Positions 1 to 11,229 of a DNA stretch of 64,000 nucleotides are shown here, one piece after another. The notes below the pieces were generated by a model, which saw only the letters and a program-made list of their open reading frames with translations, had not been told where the DNA came from and did not search any database. Position 1 is the first letter of the stretch; each line of letters starts with the position of its first letter. The position numbers and the translations under genes were made by a program. The DNA is from Sideroxydans sp. Its GTDB lineage: Bacteria > Pseudomonadota > Gammaproteobacteria > Burkholderiales > Gallionellaceae. The DNA is taken from assembly GCA_013791855.1 (NCBI GenBank), contig VMTA01000005.1, forward strand, positions 1 to 64,000, in the 5' to 3' direction.

Positions 1-8
1 GGCCTTAA

Positions 9-2513
9 TCAGGCCTCATGCGGCGGAATGTGCGACAACCCCCATACATCACGGTTGTATTCCATGATGGTACGGTCGCTGGAGAACTTGCCGCTGGTCG
101 CCGTATTGATGATGCTCATGCGGGTCCAGTCATCCTGATCGCGGTAAGCCTCGGCCACACGCTCTTGGGCATCCACATAGCTGCGGAAATCGGCCACGGT
201 CAGCCACGGATCGTGCGGATTGAGGATGGCATCCACGATGGGTTGGAACAGGCCGGGCGCGAACAGGTTGAAGTGATTGCAGCACAACAGTTCGACCACG
301 CGCTGCAGATCGTCGTCCCCCGCCACGATGGCCGCCGGATCGTAATGTCCACGGGTCGCCTCGACCTCCTCGGCAGTCAGACCGAACAGGAAGAAGTTGT
401 CGTCACCCGCCTCTTCGCGGATCTCGATGTTCGCGCCATCCAGCGTGCCGATGGTCAGGGCACCGTTCATCATGAATTTCATGTTGCCTGTGCCGGACGC
501 TTCCTTGCCCGCTGTCGAGATCTGTTCGGACAACTCGGCTGCCGGGCAGATCACTTCCATCGCGGATACGCGATAGTCGGGCAGGAACGCCAGTTGCAGC
601 AACCCCTTGGTATCCGGATCCTGATTGACCACTTCGGCCACCGCGCCGACCAGATGGATGATCTGCTTGGCCATCGCGTAGCCCGGTGCCGCCTTGCCGC
701 CGATCAGCACACAGCGCGGTGTCCAGTCCTTGGTATCGCCGTTCTTGATACGGTTGTAGAGATGGATGACATGCAGCACGTTGAGCAGTTGGCGTTTGTA
801 TTCATGGATGCGCTTGACCTGCACATCGAACAGCGCCGAGGTGTCGAACTCGACCCCGCAGTCGCGCAACACCATCTCGGCCAGACGCTGCTTGTTGTTG
901 TGCTTGATGCTGCGCCATTTGCCGCGGAACGTCTTGTCGTCGGCGAACTCGCGCAGGCCCTGCAATTGCGACAAGTCAGTACGCCATGCATCACCGATGG
1001 TGTGGTCGATCAGCGCGCTCAATTCTGGGTTGCTGGAGGCCATCCAGCGGCGCGGTGTCACGCCATTGGTCTTGTTGTTGAACTTCTCCGGCCACATCTC
1101 GTAGAAGTCGCGGAACAGGTTCTGCTGCAGCAGCGCGGAATGCAGCGCGGCCACACCATTCACGGAATGACAGGTCGCCACGGCCAGATAGGCCATGCGT
1201 ACTTGCGGCACATCCCCCTCCTCGATGATGGACATGCGGCGCTGACGCGGCACATCGCCCGGCCAGCGCAACGAGACTTGCTCCATGAAGCGGGCGTTGA
1301 TCTCGTAGATGATCTCCAGCAGACGCGGCAGCAGACGGCCGAACATGCCCACCGACCACTTCTCCAGCGCCTCCGGCAACAGGGTGTGGTTGGTGTAGGC
1401 CATGGTGCTTGAAGTGATCTGCCATGCATCAGCCCAGGACAAGCCGTGCTCGTCCATCAGCAGGCGCATCAACTCCGCCACCGCGCAGGTCGGGTGGGTG
1501 TCGTTCAGCTGGAAAGCGTTCTTCGCGGCGAATTGCTTGAAGTCCTGACCATGCCTGCGCACCCAGCGGTTCAAAATATCCTGCAAGCTGGCCGAAGCCA
1601 GGAAATATTGCTGGCGCAGACGCAGCTCCTTGCCGTTCTCGCTGGCGTCGTTGGGGTACAACACCATGGTGATGTGCTCTGCCGCGTTCTTGGCGGCCAC
1701 CGCCTCGGTGTAACTGCCCGCGTTGAACTCTTCCAGATTGAACTCTTCGGTCGCCGTGGATTTCCACAGACGCAAGGTGTTCACCGTGCCGTTCTGGTAA
1801 CCGGGGATGGGCATATCGAACGGCAAGGCCATCACATCCTGCGTATCCACCCAGCGCACATGCAACTTGCCGGACATATCGGTGAACATCTCGCTGCGGC
1901 CGCCGAACTTGACGCGCACCGCGTGTTCGGGACGCTCCACCTCCCAGGGATTGCCGTTGCGCAGCCAGTGGTCGGGATCCTCCACCTGCTTGCCGTGCTC
2001 GATGCGCTGACGGAACATGCCGTACTCGTAGCGCAGGCCGTAGCCGGTCACCGGCAATTGCAGGGTGGCGCAACTGTCGAGGAAGCAAGCGGCCAGACGA
2101 CCCAGACCGCCATTGCCCAGACCCGCATCGCTTTCCTGCTCCTGCACATCTTCCAGCATCACACCGAAATTGCGCATCGCGTCGGCGGTCTCCTGTTCCA
2201 TATCCATATTGAGCATGGCATTGCACATGGCACGTCCCATCAGGAATTCCAGCGACAGATAATAGGCTTGCTTGCAGTCCGATTCGTCATGCGCGCGCTG
2301 CGTGTGGCGCCAGCGCTCGATCAGTCGGTCGCGCAGCGTGTGCGCCAGCGAGGAATAGACCGGATAACCCGAAATCGTAGCCTTGCCCCAACCCAGGGTG
2401 TGACTAAAATAGCGCCGGAAGTCTTCCATGACGCTGATCGCATCGGTGCCCAAAGGGGGCATGCTCATGATGCTGTGGTGTTTTTCAATGAATGGCTTGG
2501 TGGGTACGTTCAC
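9..2513 (-). CDS. glgP: Glycogen/alpha-glucan phosphorylase
   Basis: Releases glucose-1-phosphate from glycogen with a pyridoxal-phosphate cofactor (GT35, cytosolic). The 834 residues are the full family length. The PLP-lysine region is visible near residue 670 (EASGTGNMKF), followed by the NGALTIGTLDGANIEI signature. The start is GTG at 2513, preceded by an AGGA at normal spacing; an ATG 15 codons further in is a weaker alternative. It is the last gene of the glycogen operon and lies 100 bp after the GH57 gene. The TGA stop is only 8 bases from the window edge, so anything downstream is not visible. Identity is certain by family; exact chain-length preference cannot be read from sequence. 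Confidence 0.97.
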   Translation of the reverse strand: MNVPTKPFIEKHHSIMSMPPLGTDAISVMEDFRRYFSHTLGWGKATISGYPVYSSLAHTLRDRLIERWRHTQRAHDESDCKQAYYLSLEFLMGRAMCNAMLNMDMEQETADAMRNFGVMLEDVQEQESDAGLGNGGLGRLAACFLDSCATLQLPVTGYGLRYEYGMFRQRIEHGKQVEDPDHWLRNGNPWEVERPEHAVRVKFGGRSEMFTDMSGKLHVRWVDTQDVMALPFDMPIPGYQNGTVNTLRLWKSTATEEFNLEEFNAGSYTEAVAAKNAAEHITMVLYPNDASENGKELRLRQQYFLASASLQDILNRWVRRHGQDFKQFAAKNAFQLNDTHPTCAVAELMRLLMDEHGLSWADAWQITSSTMAYTNHTLLPEALEKWSVGMFGRLLPRLLEIIYEINARFMEQVSLRWPGDVPRQRRMSIIEEGDVPQVRMAYLAVATCHSVNGVAALHSALLQQNLFRDFYEMWPEKFNNKTNGVTPRRWMASSNPELSALIDHTIGDAWRTDLSQLQGLREFADDKTFRGKWRSIKHNNKQRLAEMVLRDCGVEFDTSALFDVQVKRIHEYKRQLLNVLHVIHLYNRIKNGDTKDWTPRCVLIGGKAAPGYAMAKQIIHLVGAVAEVVNQDPDTKGLLQLAFLPDYRVSAMEVICPAAELSEQISTAGKEASGTGNMKFMMNGALTIGTLDGANIEIREEAGDDNFFLFGLTAEEVEATRGHYDPAAIVAGDDDLQRVVELLCCNHFNLFAPGLFQPIVDAILNPHDPWLTVADFRSYVDAQERVAEAYRDQDDWTRMSIINTATSGKFSSDRTIMEYNRDVWGLSHIPPHEA

Positions 2514-2613
2514 GATGGGATTCCTGCTATTTGAATGGTGCGAGAGGCGGGGATTCTATCAAACTGCCCACCCCTTCCCCCCTCGCATCCATATTGGATT
2601 GATTCGATAGACC

Positions 2614-4356
2614 TTATTCGGAGCGGCGCATGGTGCCGCCAGCCGCGGGGGCCCCGCCGCCGACACTGATCACATGCTGCAGATCGACCGGCGGCTGCAA
2701 CTTGAGCAGCCGATACAGGTTGCTCAGGTTCTTGCGGAACAGGGTGTCGAACGAGGAAACACTCTGCGCCGAGTTGTAGTCGCCGAACCACCAGAACCAG
2801 TCCGAACCTTCGCAGTCGGCCAACTGCTCGGTCGCCAACTTCAGCTCTGCGTCATTCAGACGGCCGCTGTTGGCGACGATGTCGTAACTGCGCTTGGCCT
2901 CGCACAACAGATCCCAACCGCGATTCTTGTCCGCCGAACCGATCCAGGTGCTGAACGTGCCGTACACCCAACTACCCGCCACCATCTGCTTCAACTTGCC
3001 GCTACGGCTGCGGCTCTTGCCCTCTCTGAGGCCGCGCGACACTTCGTTGAAGGTCGTGGTACTGATGAAGGGATGATCCTCCAGCAACGCATACAGTTCC
3101 GACAGGAAGTAATAGCCGTTATAGGGGTAATACTCCCAGGCGTTCTCGCCATCCAGAATCACGGACACGACCGGGTCGTGGTCACCGTGCGATCTCTTGT
3201 AGATGTCTTCCAGCTGATGTACGAAATCCGCCGCCGCATCGTCACCCTTCCACTTCGCGTATTCGAAACCGATACGGTCGGACAGATGGTCGTCGCGGAA
3301 GAAGCAATACACCGGTTTGCCGGTATCCTCCAGCAGATAGGGCTGGTACAGATATTCGGACTTGTCCGGTAGCGGATTGGTGTTCAATTCCTGCTGCAGG
3401 CTATGCGCCAGTACCGCCTGCCCGGTCGCCGTCCAGTGACAGCCGTGCTCGCCCAGCAACTTCACCGTGGCACGCGACAGGCTGCCCTCGGACGGCCACA
3501 TGCCGTTCGGTTTGCTGCCGAAGTTCTGCTGATGGCTTTCCACCGCCTTGTTCAGATGGGCCTGCGCACGGCGCAGACCGCCGGGGTAGTTGTTGGCCCC
3601 CTGCGGCAGCGGCGCTTCCGGCTCGCTCTCGCGCGCAGTCTTGAAATCGAGCAGCAAGGGCAGGATGGGATGATTGTAAGGCGTGGTCGATATCTCAACC
3701 TGACCGCGCTCGGACAAGGCGCGATAACGCGGGATGATGCCTGCGATCAACTCACCGATCAGCTTGAACAGTTCCATGCGCTCGGCATAAGTGAACTGTG
3801 CGCCCTTGGTCATCAGGCGCGCGACCACTTCGTTCTCGCGGCGCACGCTCTCGCCCGACCACACCAAGTGATACCACACCAGCAGGTCCGCCAGATACTG
3901 GCCGGAAAGATAGGTCACGCACTCGCGTCCGCGCTCCTCCATCATCTTCTGCAGATCGAACAAGTGCTGGTAGGCACGATAGGGCTGCAACATCTTGGTA
4001 TGGTTGCTCTTGAAACAACTATCCAGGATATGCAATCGCTCCTCATCGCCCAGCGAGTCGAGATCCTCGCGGCACAGCATCTTCAGCAGGCCGTCGCGTA
4101 TCTCGCCCGTGCGGAACTGCTGCTCATAATCCTGCAACTGCTCGACCAAGATGGGCACGAAATTCACCACGGCACGCGTCTTGGGATGCTGCTCCAGGTG
4201 ATAAGCCATGTCGGTGTAATCCTTCATGGCGTGCAGATAGGTCCACGGCAGGGTGAATTCCCCCGTGAGGTAATCGCGGTAGTCCGGCTGGTGCATGTGC
4301 CAGCAGAACACCAGTTGCAACTTCTTCTCGGTTGGTTGTTTCTTGCGATGAGGCAT
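2614..4356 (-). CDS. Glycoside hydrolase family 57 protein (glucan hydrolase or 4-alpha-glucanotransferase type)
   Basis: A 580-residue GH57 enzyme. The N-terminal HMHQPDY is conserved region 1. GMWPSEGSLS carries the glutamate expected as nucleophile, and LDGENAWEYY carries the acidic general acid/base region. GH57 members cut or rearrange alpha-1,4 or alpha-1,6 glucans, and the sequence alone does not separate amylase, glucanotransferase or branching activity. It sits between glgC (22 bp upstream) and glgP, which argues for trimming or remodelling glycogen inside the cell. No signal peptide is seen, which agrees with a cytosolic role. Confidence 0.93.
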   Translation of the reverse strand: MPHRKKQPTEKKLQLVFCWHMHQPDYRDYLTGEFTLPWTYLHAMKDYTDMAYHLEQHPKTRAVVNFVPILVEQLQDYEQQFRTGEIRDGLLKMLCREDLDSLGDEERLHILDSCFKSNHTKMLQPYRAYQHLFDLQKMMEERGRECVTYLSGQYLADLLVWYHLVWSGESVRRENEVVARLMTKGAQFTYAERMELFKLIGELIAGIIPRYRALSERGQVEISTTPYNHPILPLLLDFKTARESEPEAPLPQGANNYPGGLRRAQAHLNKAVESHQQNFGSKPNGMWPSEGSLSRATVKLLGEHGCHWTATGQAVLAHSLQQELNTNPLPDKSEYLYQPYLLEDTGKPVYCFFRDDHLSDRIGFEYAKWKGDDAAADFVHQLEDIYKRSHGDHDPVVSVILDGENAWEYYPYNGYYFLSELYALLEDHPFISTTTFNEVSRGLREGKSRSRSGKLKQMVAGSWVYGTFSTWIGSADKNRGWDLLCEAKRSYDIVANSGRLNDAELKLATEQLADCEGSDWFWWFGDYNSAQSVSSFDTLFRKNLSNLYRLLKLQPPVDLQHVISVGGGAPAAGGTMRRSE

Positions 4357-4378
4357 AAGTTACTTTGATTCTCTCGAA

Positions 4379-5662
4379 TTATCTGACGTGATGGATGGAC
4401 TGGCCAAGCATGTCCGGCGTGACCAGTGTGACGCCTCCCTTGGAGACGTGGAAGCGCTTGGCATCTTCCTCGCGATTGAAACCGATCTGCATGCCGTCGG
4501 GTATCTCGCAGCGATTGTCCAGCACCACGCGGTTCAGTTTGACGTCGCCGCCGATGCGGCAACCGGACAGGATGACGGAGTCCGTCACTTCGCTGCGTTC
4601 GCCGACGCGCACATCGGAGAACAGCACACTGTGGAATACCCGCGCACCGCTGATGATGTCGCCGCCGGACACCATGGAGTCGATGGCCTCGCCGCGCCGC
4701 CCATCCTCGTTGAACACGAACTTGGCAGGAGGCAGTTGCTCCTGATAGGTCCAAATCGGCCAGGTCTTGTCGTACAGATCGAGGGCGGGCACCACATCGA
4801 CCATCTCCATATTGGCTTCCCAGTAGGCGTCGATGGTTCCCACGTCGCGCCAGTATGCGCCGCCCGCATCGGTCATACCCACGCAGCTCTTCTCGAAACG
4901 GTGCGCGTACACGCGGTAGCGCTCGATCAGGTAGGGGATGATGTCGTGGCCGAAATCGTGTGTGGATGACTTGGTATCGGCATCGCGCACCAGTTGCTCA
5001 TACAGGAACTTGGCATTGAATACATAGATACCCATGCTGGCCAGTGCGACTCCCGGCTTGCCTGGGATCTCGGTCGGATTGGCCGGTTTTTCGGAGAATT
5101 TAACGACGCGGTCTTCCTCGCCTACCGTCATCACACCGAAGCTGCTTGCCTCTGTCACCGGCACTTCGATACAGCCCACGGTCATGTCCGCCTCCGACTG
5201 CACATGCGCGGCCAGCATCTCGCCGTAGTCCATCTTGTAGATATGGTCACCGGCCAGGATGACGATGTATTCCGGACTGTAGCCGCGCAGGATGTCGATG
5301 TTCTGGAACACCGCATCCGCCGTACCGCGATACCACTCTTCCTGGATACGCTGTTGTGCCGGCAGCAAAGCGACGAACTCGTTGAACTCGCCGCGCAGGA
5401 AACCCCAGCCCTTCTGGATGTGTTCGATCAGCGTATGCGCCTTGTACTGGGTGACCACGCCGACACGGCGGATGCCCGAGTTGATACAGTTGGACAGGGG
5501 AAAGTCGATGATGCGGAACTTGCCGCCGAACTGCACGGCCGGTTTGGCGTTCCAGTCGGTCATGTTATGCAGGCGACTGCCGCGCCCGCCCGCGAGGATC
5601 AAGGCGACGGTGTTCTTGGTGAGCGCGCTGATGAAACGTGGTGATTGTGCATCCTGTGCCAT
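4379..5662 (-). CDS. glgC: Glucose-1-phosphate adenylyltransferase
   Basis: Makes ADP-glucose from ATP and glucose-1-phosphate, the committed step of bacterial glycogen synthesis. The 427 residues match the usual bacterial length. The N-terminal nucleotidyltransferase signature LAGGRGSRL is followed by the [20 protein letters not shown] region. The C-terminal part is a left-handed beta-helix with repeated hexapeptide-like steps. The ATG at 5662 has a GGGAG ribosome site just upstream and lies 13 bp after the glgA stop, so the two are cotranscribed. Family enzymes are usually controlled by fructose-1,6-bisphosphate and AMP; this is known for the family and not visible here. Confidence 0.97.
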   Translation of the reverse strand: MAQDAQSPRFISALTKNTVALILAGGRGSRLHNMTDWNAKPAVQFGGKFRIIDFPLSNCINSGIRRVGVVTQYKAHTLIEHIQKGWGFLRGEFNEFVALLPAQQRIQEEWYRGTADAVFQNIDILRGYSPEYIVILAGDHIYKMDYGEMLAAHVQSEADMTVGCIEVPVTEASSFGVMTVGEEDRVVKFSEKPANPTEIPGKPGVALASMGIYVFNAKFLYEQLVRDADTKSSTHDFGHDIIPYLIERYRVYAHRFEKSCVGMTDAGGAYWRDVGTIDAYWEANMEMVDVVPALDLYDKTWPIWTYQEQLPPAKFVFNEDGRRGEAIDSMVSGGDIISGARVFHSVLFSDVRVGERSEVTDSVILSGCRIGGDVKLNRVVLDNRCEIPDGMQIGFNREEDAKRFHVSKGGVTLVTPDMLGQSIHHVR

Positions 5663-5675
5663 GTTGCTCTCCCTT

Positions 5676-7121
5676 TTATTGATGCTGCTTTTTCAATACT
5701 GATTCGTACAGATCCAAATACAGTTGGGCACTGTGACGCCAACTGACATCCTTGTTCATGCCGTTCAGCTGTATGCGGCGGAACGTCGGCGCATCGTGAT
5801 AACACTCGATCGCCCATTTGATGGTCTGCTGCAAGGCGGCCACACCCGGGTCGTCGAACACGAAACCTGTGCCGCCTTCCAGACTGGCGTTGGTCACCGA
5901 ATCGGCCAGCCCGCCGGTACGGCGCACCACCGGCGGCGTGCCGTAGCGCATGCCGTACATCTGATTGAGACCGCACGGCTCGAAGCGCGACGGCATCAGG
6001 AAGATGTCCGCCCCCGCCATGATCTGGTGCGACAAGGGTTCGTCGAATCGCGTCGTGACCGACACCCGTCCGGAATAGCGCTGCGCCAGCAACTTGTAGC
6101 GCCGCTCGAACTCCGCATCGCCGCTGCCCAGCACCGCCAGTTGCGCGCCGCTGTCCAACAGGGTCGGCAGACATTCGAGCAACAGGTCCAATCCCTTTTG
6201 ATAGGTGAGTCGGCTGACCACGCCCAGCAACGGGGCCTGCGCATTCACTTCCAAGCCCAAGCGCTGCTGCAAGGCCTGCTTGACCTGCGCCTTGGCGGAC
6301 GGATCCTGCGCATCGTAATGGGCAGGCAGATGCGGATCGGTGGCGGGATCCCACTCGTTGTCATCGATGCCGTTGAGGATGCCGCTGACTTGCGCGCTGC
6401 GCACCGTCAGCAGTCCCTGCATGCCATAGCCCATCTCCGTCGCCTGGATCTCGTGCGCATAGGTCGGGCTGACCGTGACGATGCGGTCCGCGTATTGCAG
6501 ACCGGCCTTGAGAAAGGACAGCAGACCGTGGAACTCCACACCGTGCATGTGATACAGCGACTGCGGCAGATGCAGATGCTTGGTCCACTCGCGGTCGAAA
6601 TTACCCTGGAAGGCGATGTTATGGATCGCCATCACGGTCTTCGCGCGGGGTTCCTGCTCCAGATGCAGATAGGCGGGCACCAGCCCTGTCTGCCAATCGT
6701 TGCAATGCACCAGCTCAGCCTGCCAGTTCACCGGTGATGAAGTACTACCCAACATGGCTGCCACGCGCGACAGCAGGCCGAAACGCATCGGATTGTCCGG
6801 CCAGTCTCCGCCCAAGTGGTACTGGTAGGGCCCGCCCACACGGCAATAGTAGTGCGGCGCATCCAGCACATACAGCGGCACACCGGTGCCCGGCATCTTC
6901 GCGCTCAGCAGGCGCACTTCTTCCTGATCCTCGAACGGCTTGAAGGTGGCGACCACCTTCTTGCTCTTCAGCGCATCCAGCACCTGCGTATAGCCAGGCA
7001 GCAGCACCCGCACATCCTGCCCCAGCGCCTGCAAGGCGGCGGGCAGCGAGGCACTGACATCGGCCAGACCGCCGGTCTTGATCAGCGGATGCACTTCGGA
7101 AGTGGCGAACAGGATGCGCAT
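5676..7121 (-). CDS. glgA: Glycogen synthase (ADP-glucose type, GT5)
   Basis: Transfers glucose from ADP-glucose to the growing alpha-1,4 chain. The protein begins [19 protein letters not shown], containing the K-x-G-G-L ADP-glucose site of GT5 enzymes. The C-terminal catalytic region includes [18 protein letters not shown]. An open frame extends 53 codons further upstream, but that stretch overlaps the end of pgi and shows no family resemblance. The ATG at 7121, five bases after the pgi stop, is therefore the start, giving 481 residues, the normal length. Operon neighbours are pgi and glgC. Confidence 0.96.
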   Translation of the reverse strand: MRILFATSEVHPLIKTGGLADVSASLPAALQALGQDVRVLLPGYTQVLDALKSKKVVATFKPFEDQEEVRLLSAKMPGTGVPLYVLDAPHYYCRVGGPYQYHLGGDWPDNPMRFGLLSRVAAMLGSTSSPVNWQAELVHCNDWQTGLVPAYLHLEQEPRAKTVMAIHNIAFQGNFDREWTKHLHLPQSLYHMHGVEFHGLLSFLKAGLQYADRIVTVSPTYAHEIQATEMGYGMQGLLTVRSAQVSGILNGIDDNEWDPATDPHLPAHYDAQDPSAKAQVKQALQQRLGLEVNAQAPLLGVVSRLTYQKGLDLLLECLPTLLDSGAQLAVLGSGDAEFERRYKLLAQRYSGRVSVTTRFDEPLSHQIMAGADIFLMPSRFEPCGLNQMYGMRYGTPPVVRRTGGLADSVTNASLEGGTGFVFDDPGVAALQQTIKWAIECYHDAPTFRRIQLNGMNKDVSWRHSAQLYLDLYESVLKKQHQ

Positions 7122-7126
7122 GGTAG

Positions 7127-8779
7127 TTATTGTCTGATTGATTTGTAGTGATTGACCAAGCCGTTGGTCGAAGCATCGTGCGTGCTCACCGGCTGCGCAT
7201 CGCGCAACTCGGGCAGGATATGCGAAGCCAGTTGCTTGCCCAGCTCCACGCCCCACTGGTCGTAGGAATTGACGTTCCACACAACGCCCTGCACGAATAT
7301 CTTGTGTTCATACAAAGCGATCAGACGACCCAGCGTGCGCGGTGTGAGGCGCTCGAACAGGATGGAATTGGTCGGCTTGTTGCCGGTGAACACTTTGTGC
7401 GGCAGCAGCACTTCGATGTCCGCAGCAGCCATGCCGCTCGCTTCCAGTTCGGCGCGTGCCTCGGCTTCGCTCTTGCCCTTCATCAGCGCTTCGGTCTGCG
7501 CGAAATAATTGGACAGCAGCGTGGCGTGATGCTCGCCCAGCGGATAGTGACTGTTCGCCGGCGCGATGAAATCCGCCGGGATCATCTGCGTGCCCTGATG
7601 GATCAACTGGTAGTAGGCATGCTGCCCGTTGGTGCCGGTGCCGCCCCACAGGATAGGGCCGGTAGCGTAATCGACCGCATTGCCCTGCCTGTCCACGCGC
7701 TTACCGTTGCTCTCCATATCGGCCTGCTGGAAATAGGCGGTGAAATATTCCAGCGACTGGTCGTAGGGCAGCATGGCGACGGAAGCCGCGTCATGGAAGT
7801 TGCGATACCACACGCCGAGCATGGCCAGAATCACCGGCATGTTCTGCTCCAGCGGCGCGCTGCAGAAATGTTCGTCCATGTCGTTGCCGCCCTGCAGCAA
7901 CTCCTCGAACCTGTCCATGCCGACGTACAGCGCGATGGACAGGCCGATTGCCGACCACAGCGAGTAACGGCCGCCGACCCAGTCGGAGAACTCGAACATG
8001 TTGTTGGGATCGATGCCGAACGCCTTGACCGCCGCGGCATTGGTGGACAGGGCCGCGAAGTGTTTGGCGACATGCGCCTCGTCGACCGCACTGGCCAGCA
8101 GCCAGTCGCGCGCCGAACGGGCATTCATCAGCGTCTCTTGTGTGGTGAAAGTCTTGGAAGCAACGATGAACAGCGTCGTCTCAGGATCCAGAGTGGCCAG
8201 TTTGGTGGCGATGTCCGCACCGTCCACGTTGGAGACGAAATGCGCGTGCAAGTTTGGCGAGGCATACGGCTGCAAAGCCTGGCATACCATCAGCGGCCCC
8301 AGATACGAACCGCCGATGCCGATGTTCACCACATCGGTGATCGGCTTGCCGCTATAGCCGCGCCATACGCCGTTGCGCACGCTGTTGGAGAACAGACGCA
8401 TCTTCTCCATCACATAGCGAACACCGGGCAACACATCCAGACCGTCCACACGCACCGGCGCATGATCGGCGACCGTGGCCGCACGCAACGCGGTATGCAG
8501 CACCGCGCGGCCTTCGGTGAAGTTGATCTTGTCACCGGCGAACATGCGCTCGCGCATGCCTGCCACATCGGTCTGTCGCGCCAAGGCCATCAGGTGCGAC
8601 ATCGTCTCGCCGGTGATCAGATTCTTGGAGTAATCCAGCAGCAGATCATCGAAGCGCAGCGAGAAGTCTTCGAAACGTTTCGCATCGGCGGCGAACGCCT
8701 GACGCAATGAGAAATCCTGTAACGATGCTCTATGCTTTTGCAGCGCCTGCCATGCCGGAGATTGCGTTAATTGAGACAT
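7127..8779 (-). CDS. pgi: Glucose-6-phosphate isomerase
   Basis: Interconverts glucose-6-phosphate and fructose-6-phosphate. The 550 residues are full length. Family blocks are visible: [33 protein letters not shown] (phosphate binding), [26 protein letters not shown] and [13 protein letters not shown]. Its position inside the glycogen operon, 49 bp after glgB and 5 bp before glgA, couples central hexose phosphate flow to storage. That fits a cell that builds glycogen from fructose-6-phosphate made by gluconeogenesis or the Calvin cycle; this last point is inference. Confidence 0.97.
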   Translation of the reverse strand: MSQLTQSPAWQALQKHRASLQDFSLRQAFAADAKRFEDFSLRFDDLLLDYSKNLITGETMSHLMALARQTDVAGMRERMFAGDKINFTEGRAVLHTALRAATVADHAPVRVDGLDVLPGVRYVMEKMRLFSNSVRNGVWRGYSGKPITDVVNIGIGGSYLGPLMVCQALQPYASPNLHAHFVSNVDGADIATKLATLDPETTLFIVASKTFTTQETLMNARSARDWLLASAVDEAHVAKHFAALSTNAAAVKAFGIDPNNMFEFSDWVGGRYSLWSAIGLSIALYVGMDRFEELLQGGNDMDEHFCSAPLEQNMPVILAMLGVWYRNFHDAASVAMLPYDQSLEYFTAYFQQADMESNGKRVDRQGNAVDYATGPILWGGTGTNGQHAYYQLIHQGTQMIPADFIAPANSHYPLGEHHATLLSNYFAQTEALMKGKSEAEARAELEASGMAAADIEVLLPHKVFTGNKPTNSILFERLTPRTLGRLIALYEHKIFVQGVVWNVNSYDQWGVELGKQLASHILPELRDAQPVSTHDASTNGLVNHYKSIRQ

Positions 8780-8828
8780 ATCCTGAACCCTGCCTGCTTT
8801 TGTTATACCTGTTCGACCCAGTCCTGCA

Positions 8829-11000
8829 TCAAGCCATCCGCTGCAATACGACGCCCGCCATCGGCGGCAAAGTGATCGCTATGGACTGCGCCATGCCGTC
8901 GCATTCGACATCGTTCGAATACATGCCGAAGCCGTTGCCCATGTTGCTGCCGTCGTAAAAATGCGAATCGCTGTTGAATATCTCGCGGTAGCCGCCTTTT
9001 TTCGGCACGCCGACGCGATAGTTCTCGCGCGGCACCGGGGTGAAGTTCAGCGCCACGATCACTTCCGAACCGTCGCGGGCGATGCGGCGATAGATGAGTA
9101 CCGACTGGTCGGCGTTGTTGCAGTCGACCCAGCTGAAGCCCTCATGCGAAAAGTCTAGTTCATGCAGCGCCGGCACATCGCGGTACAGCATGTTCAGATC
9201 GCGCACCAGGGTCTTGATACCACTGTGCTCGGCGCGGTCCAGCAGATACCAGTCCAGCTCGGCACCGACCTTCCACTCCTGCCCCTGTGCAATCTCGTTG
9301 CCCATGAAGTTGAGCTTCTTGCCCGAGATGGTCATCTGATAGGTGAACAGCAGACGCAGATTGGCGAACTTCTGCCAGCCGTCGCCCGGCATCTTGTCCA
9401 GCAGCGAATGCTTGCCGTGCACCACCTCGTCATGCGAGAACGGCAGCACGAAGTTCTCGGTGTAGGCATACAGCTGGCCGAAGGTCAGCATGTTCTGGTG
9501 ATAGCGGCGGTGCACGGGATCGTGCTTGATATAGGCCAGCGTGTCGTTCATCCAGCCCATGTTCCACTTCATGGAGAAGCCGAGGCCCCCCAGATAAGTG
9601 GGGCGCGACACCATGGGCCACGAGGTGGATTCCTCGGCCATGGTCAGCGTGCCGGGAAAATGCTCGTGCGTCATCACATTCAACTGGCGGAAGAAATCCA
9701 CGGCTTCGATGTTCTCGCGTCCGCCGTATTTGTTCGGCAGCCACTGCCCCGCTTCGCGCGAGTAGTCCAGATAAAGCATGGAAGCCACCGCATCCACGCG
9801 CAGACCGTCGATATGGAATTCTTTCAGCCAGAAATAGGCATTGGTCAGCAGGAAGTTGCGCACCTCGTTGCGACCGTAGTTAAAGATCAGCGTGCCCCAG
9901 TCCTGATGCTCTCCCAGACGCGGGTCCTCGTGTTCGTACAAAGCCGTGCCGTCGAAATGTGCCAGCGCCCAGCTGTCTTTCGGGAAGTGTGCCGGCACCC
10001 AGTCCAGCAGCACACCTATGCCCGCCAGGTGACAGCAATCGACGAAATAGCGGAAGTCGTCCGGCGTGCCGAAGCGACTGGTCACGCCGAAATAGCCGGT
10101 GGTCTGATAGCCCCAGGATTCATCCAGCGGGTGTTCGCTGACCGGCATCAGCTCGATATGCGTGAAGCCCATCTCCTGCACGTAGGGCACCAGCGTCTCA
10201 GCCAGTTCGCGGAAGTTGTAGAAACTTCCGTTCCAATGCCGCTTCCAGGATCCCGCATGCACCTCATACACATTGAGCGGCCGATGCTGCCAATCGTTCT
10301 CGGCACGCTGCTTCATCCATGACTCATCGCGCCAATCATAGTTTGCCAGCGAGACGACGCGCGATGCCGTGCCCGGACGCATCTCGAAACTGAAGCCGTA
10401 GGGGTCGGTCTTGGTCAGCAAGGCGCCGCTGTGGCGGCTGCGTATCTCGAACTTGTACAGTTCACCGATGCCGATGTCGGGGATGAACATCTCCCAGATC
10501 CCGCTGCTGCCCAATGAGCGCATCGGATGCACACGTCCGTCCCAGCCGTTGAAATCCCCCACCACGCTGACACGTTCCGCATTCGGCGCCCACACCGCAA
10601 AACGCACGCCCCACACGCTTTGCAGCTCCATGTGATGTGCGCCCAGTGTGCGGTAGGCTTGTTGCAGCGTGCCTTCCGAGAACAGATGCAGGTCGTGTTC
10701 GCTGATGCTGCTGCCGAAGGTAAAGGCATCATGCACTTCCAGCAGATGATTGAAATAGTTCAGACGCAGGCGGCAAGGTGTGGGCAAATCCTGTTTGCCG
10801 TGCCACACGAACAGTCCCGCCGCATCGACACGCTCCAGTTGCAGCCAAACCTTTCCATCGAACACCGAGACTTCGGTGGCGTAAGGCTGGAACACTCGGA
10901 ATACGTATTCGGATTTGGATTGGTGCAACCCCAGGTAAGAAAAGGGGTCATGGTGACGCGCTTCTAATACGGCGCGCTTATTCTGGCTTTCGTTCGACAT
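8829..11000 (-). CDS. glgB: 1,4-alpha-glucan branching enzyme (GH13)
   Basis: Introduces alpha-1,6 branches into glycogen. The 723 residues include N-terminal beta-sandwich modules of the CBM48/branching type ([20 protein letters not shown]) and a GH13 barrel. Catalytic sites visible are the nucleophile aspartate in [10 protein letters not shown], the glutamate in [10 protein letters not shown], and [14 protein letters not shown]. The ATG at 11000 has AGGAG seven bases upstream. It is the first gene of the glycogen operon; the tRNA-Leu fragment and the integrated element lie just upstream, so the operon's original promoter region may have been separated from older upstream sequence. Confidence 0.97.
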   Translation of the reverse strand: MSNESQNKRAVLEARHHDPFSYLGLHQSKSEYVFRVFQPYATEVSVFDGKVWLQLERVDAAGLFVWHGKQDLPTPCRLRLNYFNHLLEVHDAFTFGSSISEHDLHLFSEGTLQQAYRTLGAHHMELQSVWGVRFAVWAPNAERVSVVGDFNGWDGRVHPMRSLGSSGIWEMFIPDIGIGELYKFEIRSRHSGALLTKTDPYGFSFEMRPGTASRVVSLANYDWRDESWMKQRAENDWQHRPLNVYEVHAGSWKRHWNGSFYNFRELAETLVPYVQEMGFTHIELMPVSEHPLDESWGYQTTGYFGVTSRFGTPDDFRYFVDCCHLAGIGVLLDWVPAHFPKDSWALAHFDGTALYEHEDPRLGEHQDWGTLIFNYGRNEVRNFLLTNAYFWLKEFHIDGLRVDAVASMLYLDYSREAGQWLPNKYGGRENIEAVDFFRQLNVMTHEHFPGTLTMAEESTSWPMVSRPTYLGGLGFSMKWNMGWMNDTLAYIKHDPVHRRYHQNMLTFGQLYAYTENFVLPFSHDEVVHGKHSLLDKMPGDGWQKFANLRLLFTYQMTISGKKLNFMGNEIAQGQEWKVGAELDWYLLDRAEHSGIKTLVRDLNMLYRDVPALHELDFSHEGFSWVDCNNADQSVLIYRRIARDGSEVIVALNFTPVPRENYRVGVPKKGGYREIFNSDSHFYDGSNMGNGFGMYSNDVECDGMAQSIAITLPPMAGVVLQRMA

Positions 11001-11018
11001 TTATCGCTCCTGTGACGC

Positions 11019-11047
11019 AATATAGCCTTTAAAGGCCGGCACGACAA
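11019..11047 (-). promoter_or_regulatory. Possible sigma70-type promoter of the glycogen operon
   Basis: On the minus strand a TTGTCG box and a TATATT box are separated by 17 bases, immediately upstream of glgB. The predicted leader would be only about a dozen bases and would nearly coincide with the ribosome site, so readthrough from an upstream promoter is an alternative. Called by eye only. Confidence 0.3.
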
Positions 11048-11088
11048 TGTGAAGGTATGAATACCTGGCGGAAAGCAGGGGGTATAAC

Positions 11089-11145
11089 TGGTGCGAAAGG
11101 AGAGACTCGAACTCTCACGCCTTGCGGCGCTGGAACCTAAATCCA
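11089..11145 (-). tRNA. 3' fragment of tRNA-Leu(UAG); attachment site of an integrated element
   Basis: Read on the minus strand, this ends in CACCA and contains the T arm GAGAGTTCGAGTCTCTC, the long variable arm GCCGCAAGGCGT typical of leucine tRNA, the 3' side of the anticodon stem TTCCAG and the loop TTTAGGT with anticodon UAG. Similarity stops inside the 5' side of the anticodon stem. The D arm and 5' acceptor strand are missing, so this is not a working tRNA. Tyrosine integrases often recombine in this part of tRNA genes, and the integrase at 11230 lies 84 bp away. I read the fragment as the displaced original 3' end (an att site). The restored full tRNA should lie at the other end of the element, which I do not find in this window. 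Confidence 0.85.
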
Positions 11146-11229
11146 TAGATTAAATCCCACCAAACCCATTGCCTGCGCTGTTTATATTGATTCAAAAATA
11201 ATTATCCGGCAAAATCCGGCAAATAGTTC

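Noticed and set aside
18..1412. Long plus-strand frame opposite glgP
   Set aside because: Antisense of a conserved enzyme with unnatural composition; same for the frames opposite pgi, glgB, glgC and the RND permease.
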